A stretch of 64,000 nucleotides of DNA from positions 1-64,000 of the forward strand of contig NZ_FRCD01000020.1 in NCBI RefSeq assembly GCF_900142785.1, in the 5' to 3' direction. This DNA comes from Chryseobacterium carnipullorum (GTDB lineage: Bacteria; Bacteroidota; Bacteroidia; Flavobacteriales; Weeksellaceae). The position numbers were made by a program, and so were the translations under genes. The notes under the pieces are model-generated. The model was not told where the DNA came from. It searched no databases and saw only the letters and a list, made by a program, of their open reading frames with translations. The first letter of the stretch is position 1, and every line of letters begins with the position of its first letter. Shown here piece after piece: positions 39,885 to 49,055 of this stretch.

Positions 39885-42791
39885 CCCGAAGATCTCTTCA
39901 AGAGATACCTCCTGGAATGTTCCCATTTTATTGATAGATTCCATATTCAGGTTTTCTTTTTTACCGATGATGGCCGTGTTGTATTTTACCGGCTTTACCT
40001 CAGTATCATAGAAACTGGTAAGTTGAGGCAAAGTTAATCCCTGAATTTCAGAATAAACATCTTTTCTGATATCATAGTCAACCCCTAGTTTTTTAAGCGC
40101 CATTTGGCTAAAGAAAATATTCGTTCTGTTAATTCTGTTTGAAGCAATCTGCTTCAGCGCAGAACCTCTTGAGTTCTCAAACTGTGCCGGAATCTGCGGA
40201 AGAGATGCCATAAGGTCACTCATCGCATTAACTGCCAAAGGAAGCTTATTAGCCTGAGTTCCGATATAGTTCGTGATATAATTGGCATGCCCTTTTTCGG
40301 TAGCATTCGCGTAAGAAACATAAGCAGAATAAGCCAGTGACTTACTTTCTCTGATCTCCTGGAATACGATAGAAGACAAACCTCTTCCGAAATACTCATT
40401 GAAAACATTCGCTTTTCCGAAGTTGCTTACATTCACTTCATTTCCTTTCGCTACTTTAGACATTTCCATCTGAACCATGTCGTAGTTTGTAAAGTATACT
40501 TTTCCTTCTGCTGCAGGCTCCTGATATTCTTTAGCTGTTGCAGGCTGAAGGCTCGCTGTTGCAATATAAGGTTTCACCGCTTTCTCCAGACCTGACTGAT
40601 CCTGTCCGTAAAGCAAAACTTCATAAGGTGATTGGTTCAGCGCTTTGATCTTTTTGGTCAATTCTGCCACATCGATGCTTTCAAGACGCTCTTTAGAAAC
40701 AACATCTGCCATTCTGGAATTTTTTCCATATTTAGCATAGTTCGTCAAAGCATTCATGATTCTTGTCTTATCTTTTTTAGCAGCATCTCTGGACTCCAGA
40801 ATCGTCTTCACTGTCTTGCTATAAATGTCTTTATCCGCTTTTACATTGGTCAGCCAATGATTCATCAGCTCTACGCCTTTCTTCATATTACTTTCCAATC
40901 CGCTTAATGTAATAAAGATCTGGTCATTGGACGTCCTGAAACTGTAAGTGATTCCTAATTTATAGAACTCCCCTTTCAGCTGCTCAGGAGTATATTTATC
41001 GGTCCCAAGATATTCGAAAAGGGTTACTGCTATTGAAAGTTCTTTATCATTATCTGTTCCGAAAGGGAAAATATAACTGATTTGAGCCACATCATTATAC
41101 TTGTTCTTTACAAAGCTTATTTTTTTATCTTTGATTTGGAAAGTCTGGATTGCAGTCTTATAATCGATAAATTCCGGCTTGCTTTCAGATACTTTTGCCG
41201 CTAAAATATCTTTAAGGAATGGGGATTGAGCATCTCTGTTCAGCTTGATCGGAGTAATTCCGGGATTCTGTACACGAACCAGTTTATCATTCACTCCTTT
41301 TTCCTTGTAAACGACCACATAATTATCTTTGAAAAATTCATTTGCAAATTTTACAACATCTGCCTTCGTTATTTTTTCATATTGGTTAATATCATCAAGC
41401 TCCTGCTCCCAGCTTATTCCGTTGATGTAGGTGCTGTAAAGATTAGTGGCAAGACCGTCTGCCGTCTCCCAGGTCTTCATACGCTGCACCTTCTTGTCAT
41501 TAACGATTGCTTTCAGCATCCAATCCGGGAACTGACCTTTTTTCACTAAATCCAGCTGATCTAATAACAGCTTTTTAGCATCATCAAAACTCTGCCCGTC
41601 TTTCGGAGTTACAGACATTGCAAAAGCACCATATGTTTTGAAAGGGGATTCATAAGCTCCTGCACTTTGTACTTTCTGCTTCTGATTAATGTTGAGATCA
41701 ATAAGACCGGCATCACCTCTGTTGCTTAAAATTTCTGCCACCACATCAGCCAACCTCGCGTTCTGAGTTCCATTAGAGTCCGATCTCCAGGCCATCGTCA
41801 TTCTCGGTGTACTTGGACTTTTTACCGTTCTTGTCACAATGCTTTCCATCGGCTGCTCAGATACCATCTTTTTCATCGGCAGCTCTTTGTATTTGAAAGT
41901 TCCAAAATACTGATCTACCATTTTAATGGTCTTATCAAAATCCAGATCTCCTACCAAAACAACAGCCATATTATTAGGCACATAGTACGTATCAAAATAT
42001 TTATGAATAGCAACCATTGATGGACTCTTCAGGTGTTCTGAAGTTCCTATTGTTGTCTGCTGTCCGTTCGGATGTTTTGGGAAAAGGGCCTCCATCATCG
42101 CATAGTTGACAAGACGTCCGTCATTATCCTGAGCTCTGTTGTATTCTTCATATACCGCCTCCAATTCTGTGTGGAAAAGACGTAATACCAATTCTGAAAA
42201 ACGTTCTTTTTCTACTTTAAGCCATTTTTCAAGCTCATTGGAAGGAATGTTGTTTTTATAAACCGTTTCATCTAACCATGTGTGGGCATTTGTTCCTGTT
42301 GCTCCTAATGAAGAAATCGCTTTGTCATATTCATTGGCAATGGCATATTTGGACGCTTCCTGAGAAACCTCATCTATTTTTTTATAGAGTAATTTTTTCT
42401 TTTCAGGATCCTTTTCAGCTTTGTGCTGCTCATAAAGGTCAGAGATCTGCTGCAAAAGTACTTTTTCCTTTGCCCAGTCCTGAGTTCCCAAATGAGAAGT
42501 TCCCTTGAAAACCATATGTTCCAGGTAGTGAGCTAAACCGGTATTATCACCCGGATCATTATTTGATCCCGTTCTTACCGGAATATAGGTCTGAATTCTT
42601 GGCGCATCATCATTTTTAGCCAGATACACTTTCAATCCGTTTTTCAGGGTATAAACTCTCACCCCGGTTTGATCATTTTTCACGGTTTCATAGGTATACC
42701 CCTGGCTGTCCGTCACCTTCTGAGTATCAAACTTCTGTGCCATTGCGTGCAACATGCAGAAAAGCGATACAGAAATAAAAAATTTCTTCAT
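39879..42791 (-). CDS. M16-family zinc metallopeptidase, periplasmic
   Basis: The 970-residue protein has a signal peptide (1-18, ending AMA) and the full double M16 architecture. The N-terminal domain carries the inverted zinc motif HYLEH (H88, H92) with the distal glutamate in the ELEAVYEEYNRAQ helix about 75 residues later. The C-terminal half holds inactive M16 domains. It would degrade peptides in the periplasm. It stands alone, between the block and flexirubin part 2, and its 3' end is duplicated 8.5 kb away. Confidence 0.92.
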   Translation of the reverse strand: MKKFFISVSLFCMLHAMAQKFDTQKVTDSQGYTYETVKNDQTGVRVYTLKNGLKVYLAKNDDAPRIQTYIPVRTGSNNDPGDNTGLAHYLEHMVFKGTSHLGTQDWAKEKVLLQQISDLYEQHKAEKDPEKKKLLYKKIDEVSQEASKYAIANEYDKAISSLGATGTNAHTWLDETVYKNNIPSNELEKWLKVEKERFSELVLRLFHTELEAVYEEYNRAQDNDGRLVNYAMMEALFPKHPNGQQTTIGTSEHLKSPSMVAIHKYFDTYYVPNNMAVVLVGDLDFDKTIKMVDQYFGTFKYKELPMKKMVSEQPMESIVTRTVKSPSTPRMTMAWRSDSNGTQNARLADVVAEILSNRGDAGLIDLNINQKQKVQSAGAYESPFKTYGAFAMSVTPKDGQSFDDAKKLLLDQLDLVKKGQFPDWMLKAIVNDKKVQRMKTWETADGLATNLYSTYINGISWEQELDDINQYEKITKADVVKFANEFFKDNYVVVYKEKGVNDKLVRVQNPGITPIKLNRDAQSPFLKDILAAKVSESKPEFIDYKTAIQTFQIKDKKISFVKNKYNDVAQISYIFPFGTDNDKELSIAVTLFEYLGTDKYTPEQLKGEFYKLGITYSFRTSNDQIFITLSGLESNMKKGVELMNHWLTNVKADKDIYSKTVKTILESRDAAKKDKTRIMNALTNYAKYGKNSRMADVVSKERLESIDVAELTKKIKALNQSPYEVLLYGQDQSGLEKAVKPYIATASLQPATAKEYQEPAAEGKVYFTNYDMVQMEMSKVAKGNEVNVSNFGKANVFNEYFGRGLSSIVFQEIRESKSLAYSAYVSYANATEKGHANYITNYIGTQANKLPLAVNAMSDLMASLPQIPAQFENSRGSALKQIASNRINRTNIFFSQMALKKLGVDYDIRKDVYSEIQGLTLPQLTSFYDTEVKPVKYNTAIIGKKENLNMESINKMGTFQEVSLEEIFGY

Positions 42792-43044
42792 AAGTCTTAT
42801 TTATTTAATCCAAATTTCTAAGAGTTCTATTAGTCTCCATTTACAGCACACTTGTTACAGCAAATTCATTACAAATCTGAGATTAAGATTTTCGGCTTAA
42901 AAATTGAATTTACACTCTGACAATACCGATCCGGGTCATTGGGATTTAATATGATTTACATATAATGTATTTTCACTATTTTAGCCAACTCATTAAAAAG
43001 GTGATGCATTTTTCATCTTAAAGTAAAAGAATAATACGGTTTAC

Positions 43045-43449
43045 ATGAAAAAACAAGACCTGCCTCAGGATGAAAGCAATCTGAAGTCAGCAAACATGAC
43101 CGAAGTCTTGTATGTGACGGACGAAAACGACAATTATACGACTGCCAACAGCATAGGCTGGGAAGCTAAAAAAGCAGCATTGGAAGAATCTCTGGAGCTT
43201 ATTCATGAAAGAATTGAAGAGGCCAGAAAGGAGGTTGCCAATAACACGGTAAGTCCCATTATTTATTTCATGGAACTTAATAAAATGGATTTGGGGGTTC
43301 TTTCTTCTTATGTCGGAATGTGGCAGTGGAGAGTGAAAAGACATACCAAACCCAAAGTATTCAAAACACTAAGCGAAACCGTACTGAAAAAATATGCCGA
43401 TGCATTCGGAATTTCAGTGGATGAACTAAAGAACTTTGACGGAAAATAA
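43045..43449 (+). CDS. Small HTH-like protein at the head of flexirubin part 2
   Basis: The 134-residue cytoplasmic protein has an acidic N-terminal part, a helical middle (AALEESLELIHERIEEARKE) and a C-terminal region (GVLSSYVGMWQWRVKRH, then LSETVLKKYADAFGISVDEL). The last phrase is typical of the end of a Cro/CI helix-turn-helix (YADALGISVDEL type). It could be a local regulator. It lies 67 bp before the BtrH-like gene and looks like the first gene of the long operon. Confidence 0.65.
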   Translation: MKKQDLPQDESNLKSANMTEVLYVTDENDNYTTANSIGWEAKKAALEESLELIHERIEEARKEVANNTVSPIIYFMELNKMDLGVLSSYVGMWQWRVKRHTKPKVFKTLSETVLKKYADAFGISVDELKNFDGK

Positions 43450-43516
43450 CACGGAAAATGAAGCATACACTTTATGCACAATTTCATTTCGCCAATGAAA
43501 AAGATAAAAGCAGCAA

Positions 43517-44512
43517 ATGAAAATTAACTTTGAACACCATCAGACCGCGCATTGCGAAAACGGTGTCGCCTCCAATCTGTTACTCAATAAAGGCTTAAAA
43601 CTCAGTGAACCCATGATCTTCGGGATCGGCTCCGGATTGTTTTTTGTCTATCTGCCATTTTTGAAAGTTAATTTTGCTCCAGGCTTCAGCTATCGTCCGA
43701 TGCCCGGTGCTATTTTCAGTAAAGCAGCGAAAAGATTGGGCATTAAAATCAAAAGAGAAAAATTTTCCAACCCTAAAGAGGCACAGTCCGCTTTAGAGCG
43801 GAACTTAAATCAGAATATCCCGACAGGACTTCAGGTGGGCGTTTTCAACCTTACCTATTTTCCTGAAGAATATAAATTCCACTTCAATGCCCACAACCTT
43901 GTGGTATATGGAAAGGAAGACGGAAAATTCCTGATCAGCGATCCGGTAATGGATTATACAACGTCACTATCCGAGGCCGAGCTGGAAAAAGTAAGATATG
44001 CTAAAGGTGCACTTCCGCCAAAAGGACATATGTACTACCCTACTTACATCCCTGAAGAAGTAAACATTGAAGAAGCCATCAAAAAAGGAATCAAGGATAC
44101 CTGTAAAAATATGCTTGCTCCCGTTCCGCTTATTGGTGTAAAAGCCATGAGATGGGTCGCCAAAAGCATCCCGAAATGGGCTGCAAAGAAAGGCACCAAA
44201 GTCACCAATCACTATCTTGGTCAATTGATCAGAATGCAGGAAGAGATTGGGACGGGAGGAGGTGGTTTCAGATTTATTTATGGAGCATTTCTTCAGGAAG
44301 CAGCAGTCATTCTCAAAAATGATGAATTAAAGGAATTATCCAAAGAAATCACCGCCATTGGTGATCTGTGGAGAGATTTTGCCGTAGATATTGCCCGTGT
44401 TTACAAAAACAGGAATTCAAAAAGTGATATCTACAACAACCTTTCAAAATCTATGCTTCACATTGCTGATCTGGAAGAAGCTTTCTATAAAAAACTGAGA
44501 AAAGCGATCTGA
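43517..44512 (+). CDS. BtrH-like acyltransferase
   Basis: The 331-residue protein matches the butirosin BtrH architecture: an N-terminal papain-like domain with candidate nucleophile C13 in TAHCENGVASNLL and a His further on (FHFNAHNLVVYG), then a C-terminal DUF4872-like helical domain. BtrH moves an acyl group from an ACP to butirosin's aminoglycoside. In a flexirubin cluster such an enzyme could form the ester between the aryl polyene acid and the dialkylresorcinol; that is inference. It ends 1 bp before the ABC ATPase gene. Confidence 0.75.
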   Translation: MKINFEHHQTAHCENGVASNLLLNKGLKLSEPMIFGIGSGLFFVYLPFLKVNFAPGFSYRPMPGAIFSKAAKRLGIKIKREKFSNPKEAQSALERNLNQNIPTGLQVGVFNLTYFPEEYKFHFNAHNLVVYGKEDGKFLISDPVMDYTTSLSEAELEKVRYAKGALPPKGHMYYPTYIPEEVNIEEAIKKGIKDTCKNMLAPVPLIGVKAMRWVAKSIPKWAAKKGTKVTNHYLGQLIRMQEEIGTGGGGFRFIYGAFLQEAAVILKNDELKELSKEITAIGDLWRDFAVDIARVYKNRNSKSDIYNNLSKSMLHIADLEEAFYKKLRKAI

Positions 44513-44513
44513 T

Positions 44514-45272
44514 ATGGCAGAGAATATGATTGAGATTAAAAATCTTTATAAAAAATATAAAAACTCCGAAGAGTTTTCTGTCAATGACATCTCGCTGAAT
44601 ATTGAGAAAAATGAGATCTATGGAATTCTGGGGCCCAATGGCGCCGGAAAAACCACTTTGATTTCCATGCTTTCAGGATTGATAAAACCTACTTCCGGAC
44701 AATTTACCATCAATGGATTCTCACCCCAGAAGGACAATTTTAAAATCAAACAGATTATCGGAATCGTTCCACAGGAATACGCGCTTTATCCTACCCTTAC
44801 TGCCAAAGAAAACCTGATGTTTTATGGAAGTCTGTACGGCTTAAAGCATAAGGATCTTAAAAGAACCATCGATGAATCTTTAGAGACGATGGGACTTTCA
44901 AAATTTGCAGATAAAAAAGTAGAACAGTTCTCCGGAGGAATGAAACGCCGCTGCAACCTTATCGCAGGAACACTTCACACTCCTAAAGTATTATTTCTTG
45001 ATGAACCTACTGTAGGTGTTGATGTTCAGTCTAAAAAAGTAATCATCGATTTCTTACAGGAACTGAATAAAAACGGAACGTGTATTATTTATACCTCCCA
45101 TCACCTTTCCGAGGCAGAAGAATTCTGTACCAAGATCGCTATTATCGACAGAGGAAGAATTCATGCCGTAGGAACACCTGAAGAACTGGTGTCACAGATT
45201 ACCCACGCTGAAAACCTGGAAGACGTTTTCATTTCATTAACAGGAAAAGAATTAAGAGATGTTGTTGTATAA
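44514..45272 (+). CDS. ABC transporter ATP-binding protein
   Basis: The 252-residue ATPase has Walker A GPNGAGKTT (about 41-49), Q loop IVPQEYALYP, signature FSGGMKRR, Walker B VLFLDEPTVGVD and switch His in TSHHLSE. The type is that of ABC-2 drug/lipid exporters. It overlaps the permease gene by 14 bp, so the two subunits are made together. In this cluster it is likely to move pigment or a precursor out of the cytoplasm. Confidence 0.93.
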   Translation: MAENMIEIKNLYKKYKNSEEFSVNDISLNIEKNEIYGILGPNGAGKTTLISMLSGLIKPTSGQFTINGFSPQKDNFKIKQIIGIVPQEYALYPTLTAKENLMFYGSLYGLKHKDLKRTIDESLETMGLSKFADKKVEQFSGGMKRRCNLIAGTLHTPKVLFLDEPTVGVDVQSKKVIIDFLQELNKNGTCIIYTSHHLSEAEEFCTKIAIIDRGRIHAVGTPEELVSQITHAENLEDVFISLTGKELRDVVV

Positions 45273-46527
45273 ACTTTGGAGAAGCTTCGTGAAGGAAATC
45301 CTTCTTCTGAAGAGAGATATTGGAGGAATAGTCATTATTTTCGTTATGCCGTTGCTGCTTATTGTAACGATTACCTTAATTCAGGATTCTACCTTCAAAA
45401 ATCTGGAAGGTTCAAAAATCCCGATTATTTTTATTGATAATGACAAGTCTGAGGTATCAAAAAACATAAAAAAAGAACTGGAAACCAGCAAAACATTCCA
45501 GTTACTAACGAATTACACGGAACAATCAGCGCAGAATGCCGTATTTTCCGGAGATTACCAGATGGCCATCGTCATTCCAGAAAATTTAACAAAAGATTTA
45601 AATTTAAATATTGATTCCAAAGTTCAGACGATCGTAAGTTCATTTGGCCTGGAAGGTGATTCTGCCGTGGTAAAAAAAACCGCACCAAAGGCGAAAGACA
45701 TTCATCTGTATTTTGACCCTGCTACTAATGCGGGATTCAAAAATTCAGTCATGAATTCAGTGAATAAAATGGTTTTTGAGATCGAAAACAAAAAGATCTA
45801 TAAAGCATTTCAGGATCAGCTCGGAACTGAAGAAAATCTGGAGGAAAATAAAAGCCTGATCAGTTTCAAAGAGATCACCCCTAAAAAAGGAATCATAGAT
45901 GTCATGCCGAATTCCGTTCAGCACAACGTTCCTGCATGGACTCTTTTTGCGATCTTTTTTATTGTAGTTCCTTTATCAATCAACCTGGTTAAGGAAAAAA
46001 GTCAGGGCACCAGCGTAAGAGCAAGGATCAGTCCTACTCCTTATTTTGTCCATATATTAGGGAAGACATTCACTTATCTGATCATCTGTATCATTCAGTT
46101 TTTACTCATGGTGGCAGTGGGAATCTATCTTTTCCCATATATGGATCTGCCTGCTTTCGATGTTTCAGGAAAAATGTTCCAGCTTATTGTGGTGACTTTG
46201 TTTTCCGGATTGGCAGCTATAGGATTTGGTGTTTTACTGGGAACTATTGCAGATACTCAGGAACAGTCAGCCCCTTTTGGAGCTACTTCAGTCGTGGTTT
46301 TGGCCGCTATCGGAGGAATATGGGTTCCTGTATTTTTAATGCCGGAATTTATGCAGACCGTGGCCAAGTTTTCCCCGATGAACTGGGGACTGAACGCCTA
46401 CTACGATATTATTTTAAGAAACAGTGGTATTGGAGGTATTGCGAAAGAACTTGCATTCCTGTTCTTATTCTACATTGCCATGGTATCTATTTCTATTTTT
46501 TACGAACAAAAACAAAATGCAGTCTAA
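45259..46527 (+). CDS. ABC-2 type transporter permease
   Basis: The 422-residue membrane protein has one N-terminal helix (about 17-38), a periplasmic domain of about 190 residues and five more helices (about 225-415) with the phrase SINLVKEKSQGTSVRARISP typical of ABC-2 permeases. It pairs with the preceding ATPase. Its last codons overlap the thioesterase start by 11 bp. Confidence 0.9.
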   Translation: MLLYKLWRSFVKEILLLKRDIGGIVIIFVMPLLLIVTITLIQDSTFKNLEGSKIPIIFIDNDKSEVSKNIKKELETSKTFQLLTNYTEQSAQNAVFSGDYQMAIVIPENLTKDLNLNIDSKVQTIVSSFGLEGDSAVVKKTAPKAKDIHLYFDPATNAGFKNSVMNSVNKMVFEIENKKIYKAFQDQLGTEENLEENKSLISFKEITPKKGIIDVMPNSVQHNVPAWTLFAIFFIVVPLSINLVKEKSQGTSVRARISPTPYFVHILGKTFTYLIICIIQFLLMVAVGIYLFPYMDLPAFDVSGKMFQLIVVTLFSGLAAIGFGVLLGTIADTQEQSAPFGATSVVVLAAIGGIWVPVFLMPEFMQTVAKFSPMNWGLNAYYDIILRNSGIGGIAKELAFLFLFYIAMVSISIFYEQKQNAV

Positions 46528-46942
46528 AGAAAACATATTAACCTGTACGGAAGAAGTAAGGGTAAGGTTCAATGAAACAGATCCGCTGGGTATCGTCTGG
46601 CACGGACATTATATCGTGTATTTCGAAGACGGAAGAGAAGCTTTCGGAAGAGAGCACGGCCTTACTTATCTTGATATTCAGAGAGAAGGCTATGTGACAC
46701 CTATTGTGAAAAGCACCTGTGAACATTTCCTTCCGTTAAAATATGGAGAAACGTTCAGGATTGTTACGACTTTTGTGAATTCCGTATCGGCAAAACTCAT
46801 CTATACCTACGAACTGTTCAATCAGGAGGATAAACTTGTATGCAGTGGTGAAACCATCCAGGTTTTCTTAGACAGTAGCGGAAGCTTGTGCCTGTATAAT
46901 CCTGATTTTTTTCAGGCATGGAAAGATAAAATGGGATTGTGA
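46517..46942 (+). CDS. Acyl-ACP/CoA thioesterase, hotdog fold (YbgC/4HBT type)
   Basis: I start at the Met at 46517 (MQSKENIL), because an upstream Met at 46424 would add 31 residues read inside the permease gene. The 141-residue protein has VRFNETDPLGIVWHGHYIVYFE with the catalytic Asp of the TDPLG stretch. In aryl polyene clusters similar thioesterases free or edit ACP-bound chains. The stop overlaps the next start by one base (TGATG). Confidence 0.85.
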   Translation: MQSKENILTCTEEVRVRFNETDPLGIVWHGHYIVYFEDGREAFGREHGLTYLDIQREGYVTPIVKSTCEHFLPLKYGETFRIVTTFVNSVSAKLIYTYELFNQEDKLVCSGETIQVFLDSSGSLCLYNPDFFQAWKDKMGL

Positions 46943-48075
46943 TGAAGAAAGAAATTTATATTACAGACTACCACTGCGTCACTCCTTTAGGGTTTGATGT
47001 AACTTCTAACTGGAATCATCTGGTAGAAGGAACATCAGGCGTGGGTCTGCATCAGGTGATAGAAAATCAGGAAGCTTTTTATGCTTCCATTATTGATACC
47101 GAAAAGCTTGAAGAAGAATTTAAAAACAATTTTGATAGTCAAAATTTTACAAGACTGGAAAAAATGTTTCTTCTCAGTCTTAAACCTCTTATAGAAAAGC
47201 ATGAAATTTCGGAAGAAACCGCTTTCATATTATCTACCACCAAAGGAAACATCAGCTTGTTAAAAAACCAGACCGAATTGCCTGAAGGTGCTTATCTGTC
47301 AAATTTAGCCCAGAAGATGGCTGATCATTTTGGGTTTAAAACCAAACCCATTGTGGTTTCCAATGCCTGTGTTTCAGGTGTAATGGCCATTGCGGTTGCT
47401 AAAAATATGATCCAGGCCGGAAAATATAAAGACGCTTTTGTAATGGCCGGCGATGAGGTTTCAGAGTTTGTAATCTCAGGATTCAATTCTTTCCAGGCCA
47501 TTGGAACAGAGCCCTGTAAACCTTACGACAAAAACAGGAATGGAATCAACATAGGTGAAGCAGCAGCAGCAATGTATATTACTTCTGCGTTGGATAAAAA
47601 CGAAAAGTTTAGGTTTAAAATATTGGGAGACTCCGCCGTTAATGATGCCAATCATATTTCCGGACCATCCAGAACAGGAGACGGATTGTATGCCAGCATC
47701 AGAAATGCAATGACTGAAGCTCATGTAACCCCAAAGCAGGTTGATTTTATTTCTGCCCACGGAACCGCGACCCTGTATAATGACGAGATGGAAGCGATTG
47801 CTTTCAACAGGATGGAACTTCAACATGTTCCGTTAAACAGTATGAAAGGCTATTACGGCCACTGTCTCGGAGCATCAGGACTTCTGGAAAGCATTATTTC
47901 CATGGAAAGCGCCCGTCACGGACTGTTGATTCCCTCTAAAAATTTTAAAGAAATGGGAGTTTCCCAGCCTTTAAATATTATTGAAGAGAACCAGCCGGCA
48001 TCGGTTCAATATATTTTAAAAACAGCTTCAGGATTCGGAGGATGCAATGCAGCGATAGTTTTGGAAAAATATTAA
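46942..48075 (+). CDS. Beta-ketoacyl-ACP synthase (KAS I/II type, stand-alone)
   Basis: I take the ATG at 46942; a GTG three bases earlier is less likely. The 377-residue ketosynthase has a complete Cys-His-His triad: C143 (SNACVSG), H273 (SAHGTAT) and H307 ([10 protein letters not shown]), with the KxxxGH motif as MKGYYGH. It could start or elongate the aryl polyene chain. It sits between the thioesterase and a short ketosynthase-like gene. Confidence 0.9.
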   Translation: MKKEIYITDYHCVTPLGFDVTSNWNHLVEGTSGVGLHQVIENQEAFYASIIDTEKLEEEFKNNFDSQNFTRLEKMFLLSLKPLIEKHEISEETAFILSTTKGNISLLKNQTELPEGAYLSNLAQKMADHFGFKTKPIVVSNACVSGVMAIAVAKNMIQAGKYKDAFVMAGDEVSEFVISGFNSFQAIGTEPCKPYDKNRNGINIGEAAAAMYITSALDKNEKFRFKILGDSAVNDANHISGPSRTGDGLYASIRNAMTEAHVTPKQVDFISAHGTATLYNDEMEAIAFNRMELQHVPLNSMKGYYGHCLGASGLLESIISMESARHGLLIPSKNFKEMGVSQPLNIIEENQPASVQYILKTASGFGGCNAAIVLEKY

Positions 48076-48076
48076 A

Positions 48077-48625
48077 ATGAAAGTGATGAAAAAAACCGAC
48101 ACCTGTACCATAGAACACTCAAAAATAACTGTTAACGGAAATCCTGTTTTTGAGAGCCAGACAGAGACATTTCATGACTTTGCGAAAGAAGCCTATAAAA
48201 GCTTAGAACTTAATTATCCCAAGTTTCACAAGATGGATCATCTGAGCAAGCTGGCTTTTCTTGCCGCAGATATGATTTTAAAAGAGGAAGACCACAGCAG
48301 AACAGCAGTGGTTCTGGCCAACAGATCATCAAGTCTGGATACGGATTTTAAATACCAGGAAAGCATCAACTCGGAGGAGAATTACTTCCCAAGTCCTGCC
48401 GTATTTGTTTACACGTTACCTAACATTTGTGTAGGTGAAATCAGTATTAAACATAAAATGCAAACGGAAAATGCTTTTTTTGTTCTGGATGAATTGGATG
48501 AACAATTTTTAAACGATTATGCAGAACAGATCCTGATATCCGGGAAAGCAGAAAAAGTTCTCTGTGGCTGGACAGAACTTTATCAGGAAAATTATAAAGC
48601 TTTTGTATATTTGCTAACCCTGTAA
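48077..48625 (+). CDS. Short ketosynthase-like protein (KAS N-terminal-like domain)
   Basis: The 182-residue protein corresponds only to the N-terminal half of a ketosynthase fold. The phrase [20 protein letters not shown] (about 111-130) is typical of the short beta-ketoacyl-synthase-like family in aryl polyene clusters (Pfam Ketoacyl-synt_2 as I recall). There is no His pair and no obvious catalytic site, so it is probably structural or regulatory. A Met at 48086 is an alternative start. Confidence 0.7.
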   Translation: MKVMKKTDTCTIEHSKITVNGNPVFESQTETFHDFAKEAYKSLELNYPKFHKMDHLSKLAFLAADMILKEEDHSRTAVVLANRSSSLDTDFKYQESINSEENYFPSPAVFVYTLPNICVGEISIKHKMQTENAFFVLDELDEQFLNDYAEQILISGKAEKVLCGWTELYQENYKAFVYLLTL

Positions 48626-48668
48626 AAATGTAACAATATAACAGTGCAGCAATGTAACAATCCTAAAA

Positions 48669-48695
48669 TTGGTAAACTGGTACATTGATACATTG
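48669..48695. repeat. Inverted repeat, arm upstream of the ACP gene
   Basis: This 27-bp stretch matches the reverse complement of 48983-49009 at 24 of 27 positions, so the ACP gene is flanked by inverted repeats about 290 bp apart. The surrounding spacer (48626-48710) also contains repeated CATTG/CAATG words. Confidence 0.8.
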
Positions 48696-48710
48696 GTAAA
48701 TTAAATAATT

Positions 48711-48968
48711 ATGGAAAATTTAAAAACAGAATTGAAGCACAAAATTATTGAAGTTCTTAACCTGGAAGACGTTTCTGTAGAAGAGATCAAAGATACAGAT
48801 CCTTTATTCGGAGGCGGATTGGGTCTTGATTCTATCGATGCTCTTGAGCTTATTGTTCTTTTGGATAAAGATTATGGAATAAAATTAGCCGATCCTAAAA
48901 AAGGAAAGGAAATTTTCCAGTCTATCGAAATAATGGCTCAGTTCATTGAGGACAACAGAACGAAATAA
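48711..48968 (+). CDS. Acyl carrier protein
   Basis: The 85-residue acidic protein has the phosphopantetheine site GLGLDSIDALEL, with S41 as the attachment Ser. It would carry the growing aryl polyene chain among the cluster's ketosynthases and dehydratases. It is the only ACP in the window and is bordered on both sides by unusual repeat-bearing spacers of 85-87 bp, while other genes in the operon touch or overlap. Confidence 0.93.
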   Translation: MENLKTELKHKIIEVLNLEDVSVEEIKDTDPLFGGGLGLDSIDALELIVLLDKDYGIKLADPKKGKEIFQSIEIMAQFIEDNRTK

Positions 48969-48982
48969 TGTATTCAATCTAG

Positions 48983-49037
48983 CAATGTATCCATCTACCA
49001 GTTTATCAATATTGTAATACTGGTAGATGGATGCATT
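48983..49037. repeat. Long hairpin downstream of the ACP gene
   Basis: Arms 48984-49002 and 49019-49037 pair over 19 bp with one G-T pair and a 16-nt loop; the core is ATCCATCTACCAGT/ACTGGTAGATGGAT. There is no T run, so it is more likely an mRNA-stability element or a dispersed repeat than a terminator. Confidence 0.85.
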
Positions 49038-49055
49038 ATTACATTTTAAGATAAA

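Noticed and set aside
42792-43044. Promoter for flexirubin part 2.
   Set aside because: The region must hold a promoter for the gene at 43045, but the best box (TATTTTAG near 42977) departs from TAnnTTTG and lacks a well-placed TTG, so I do not call a site.
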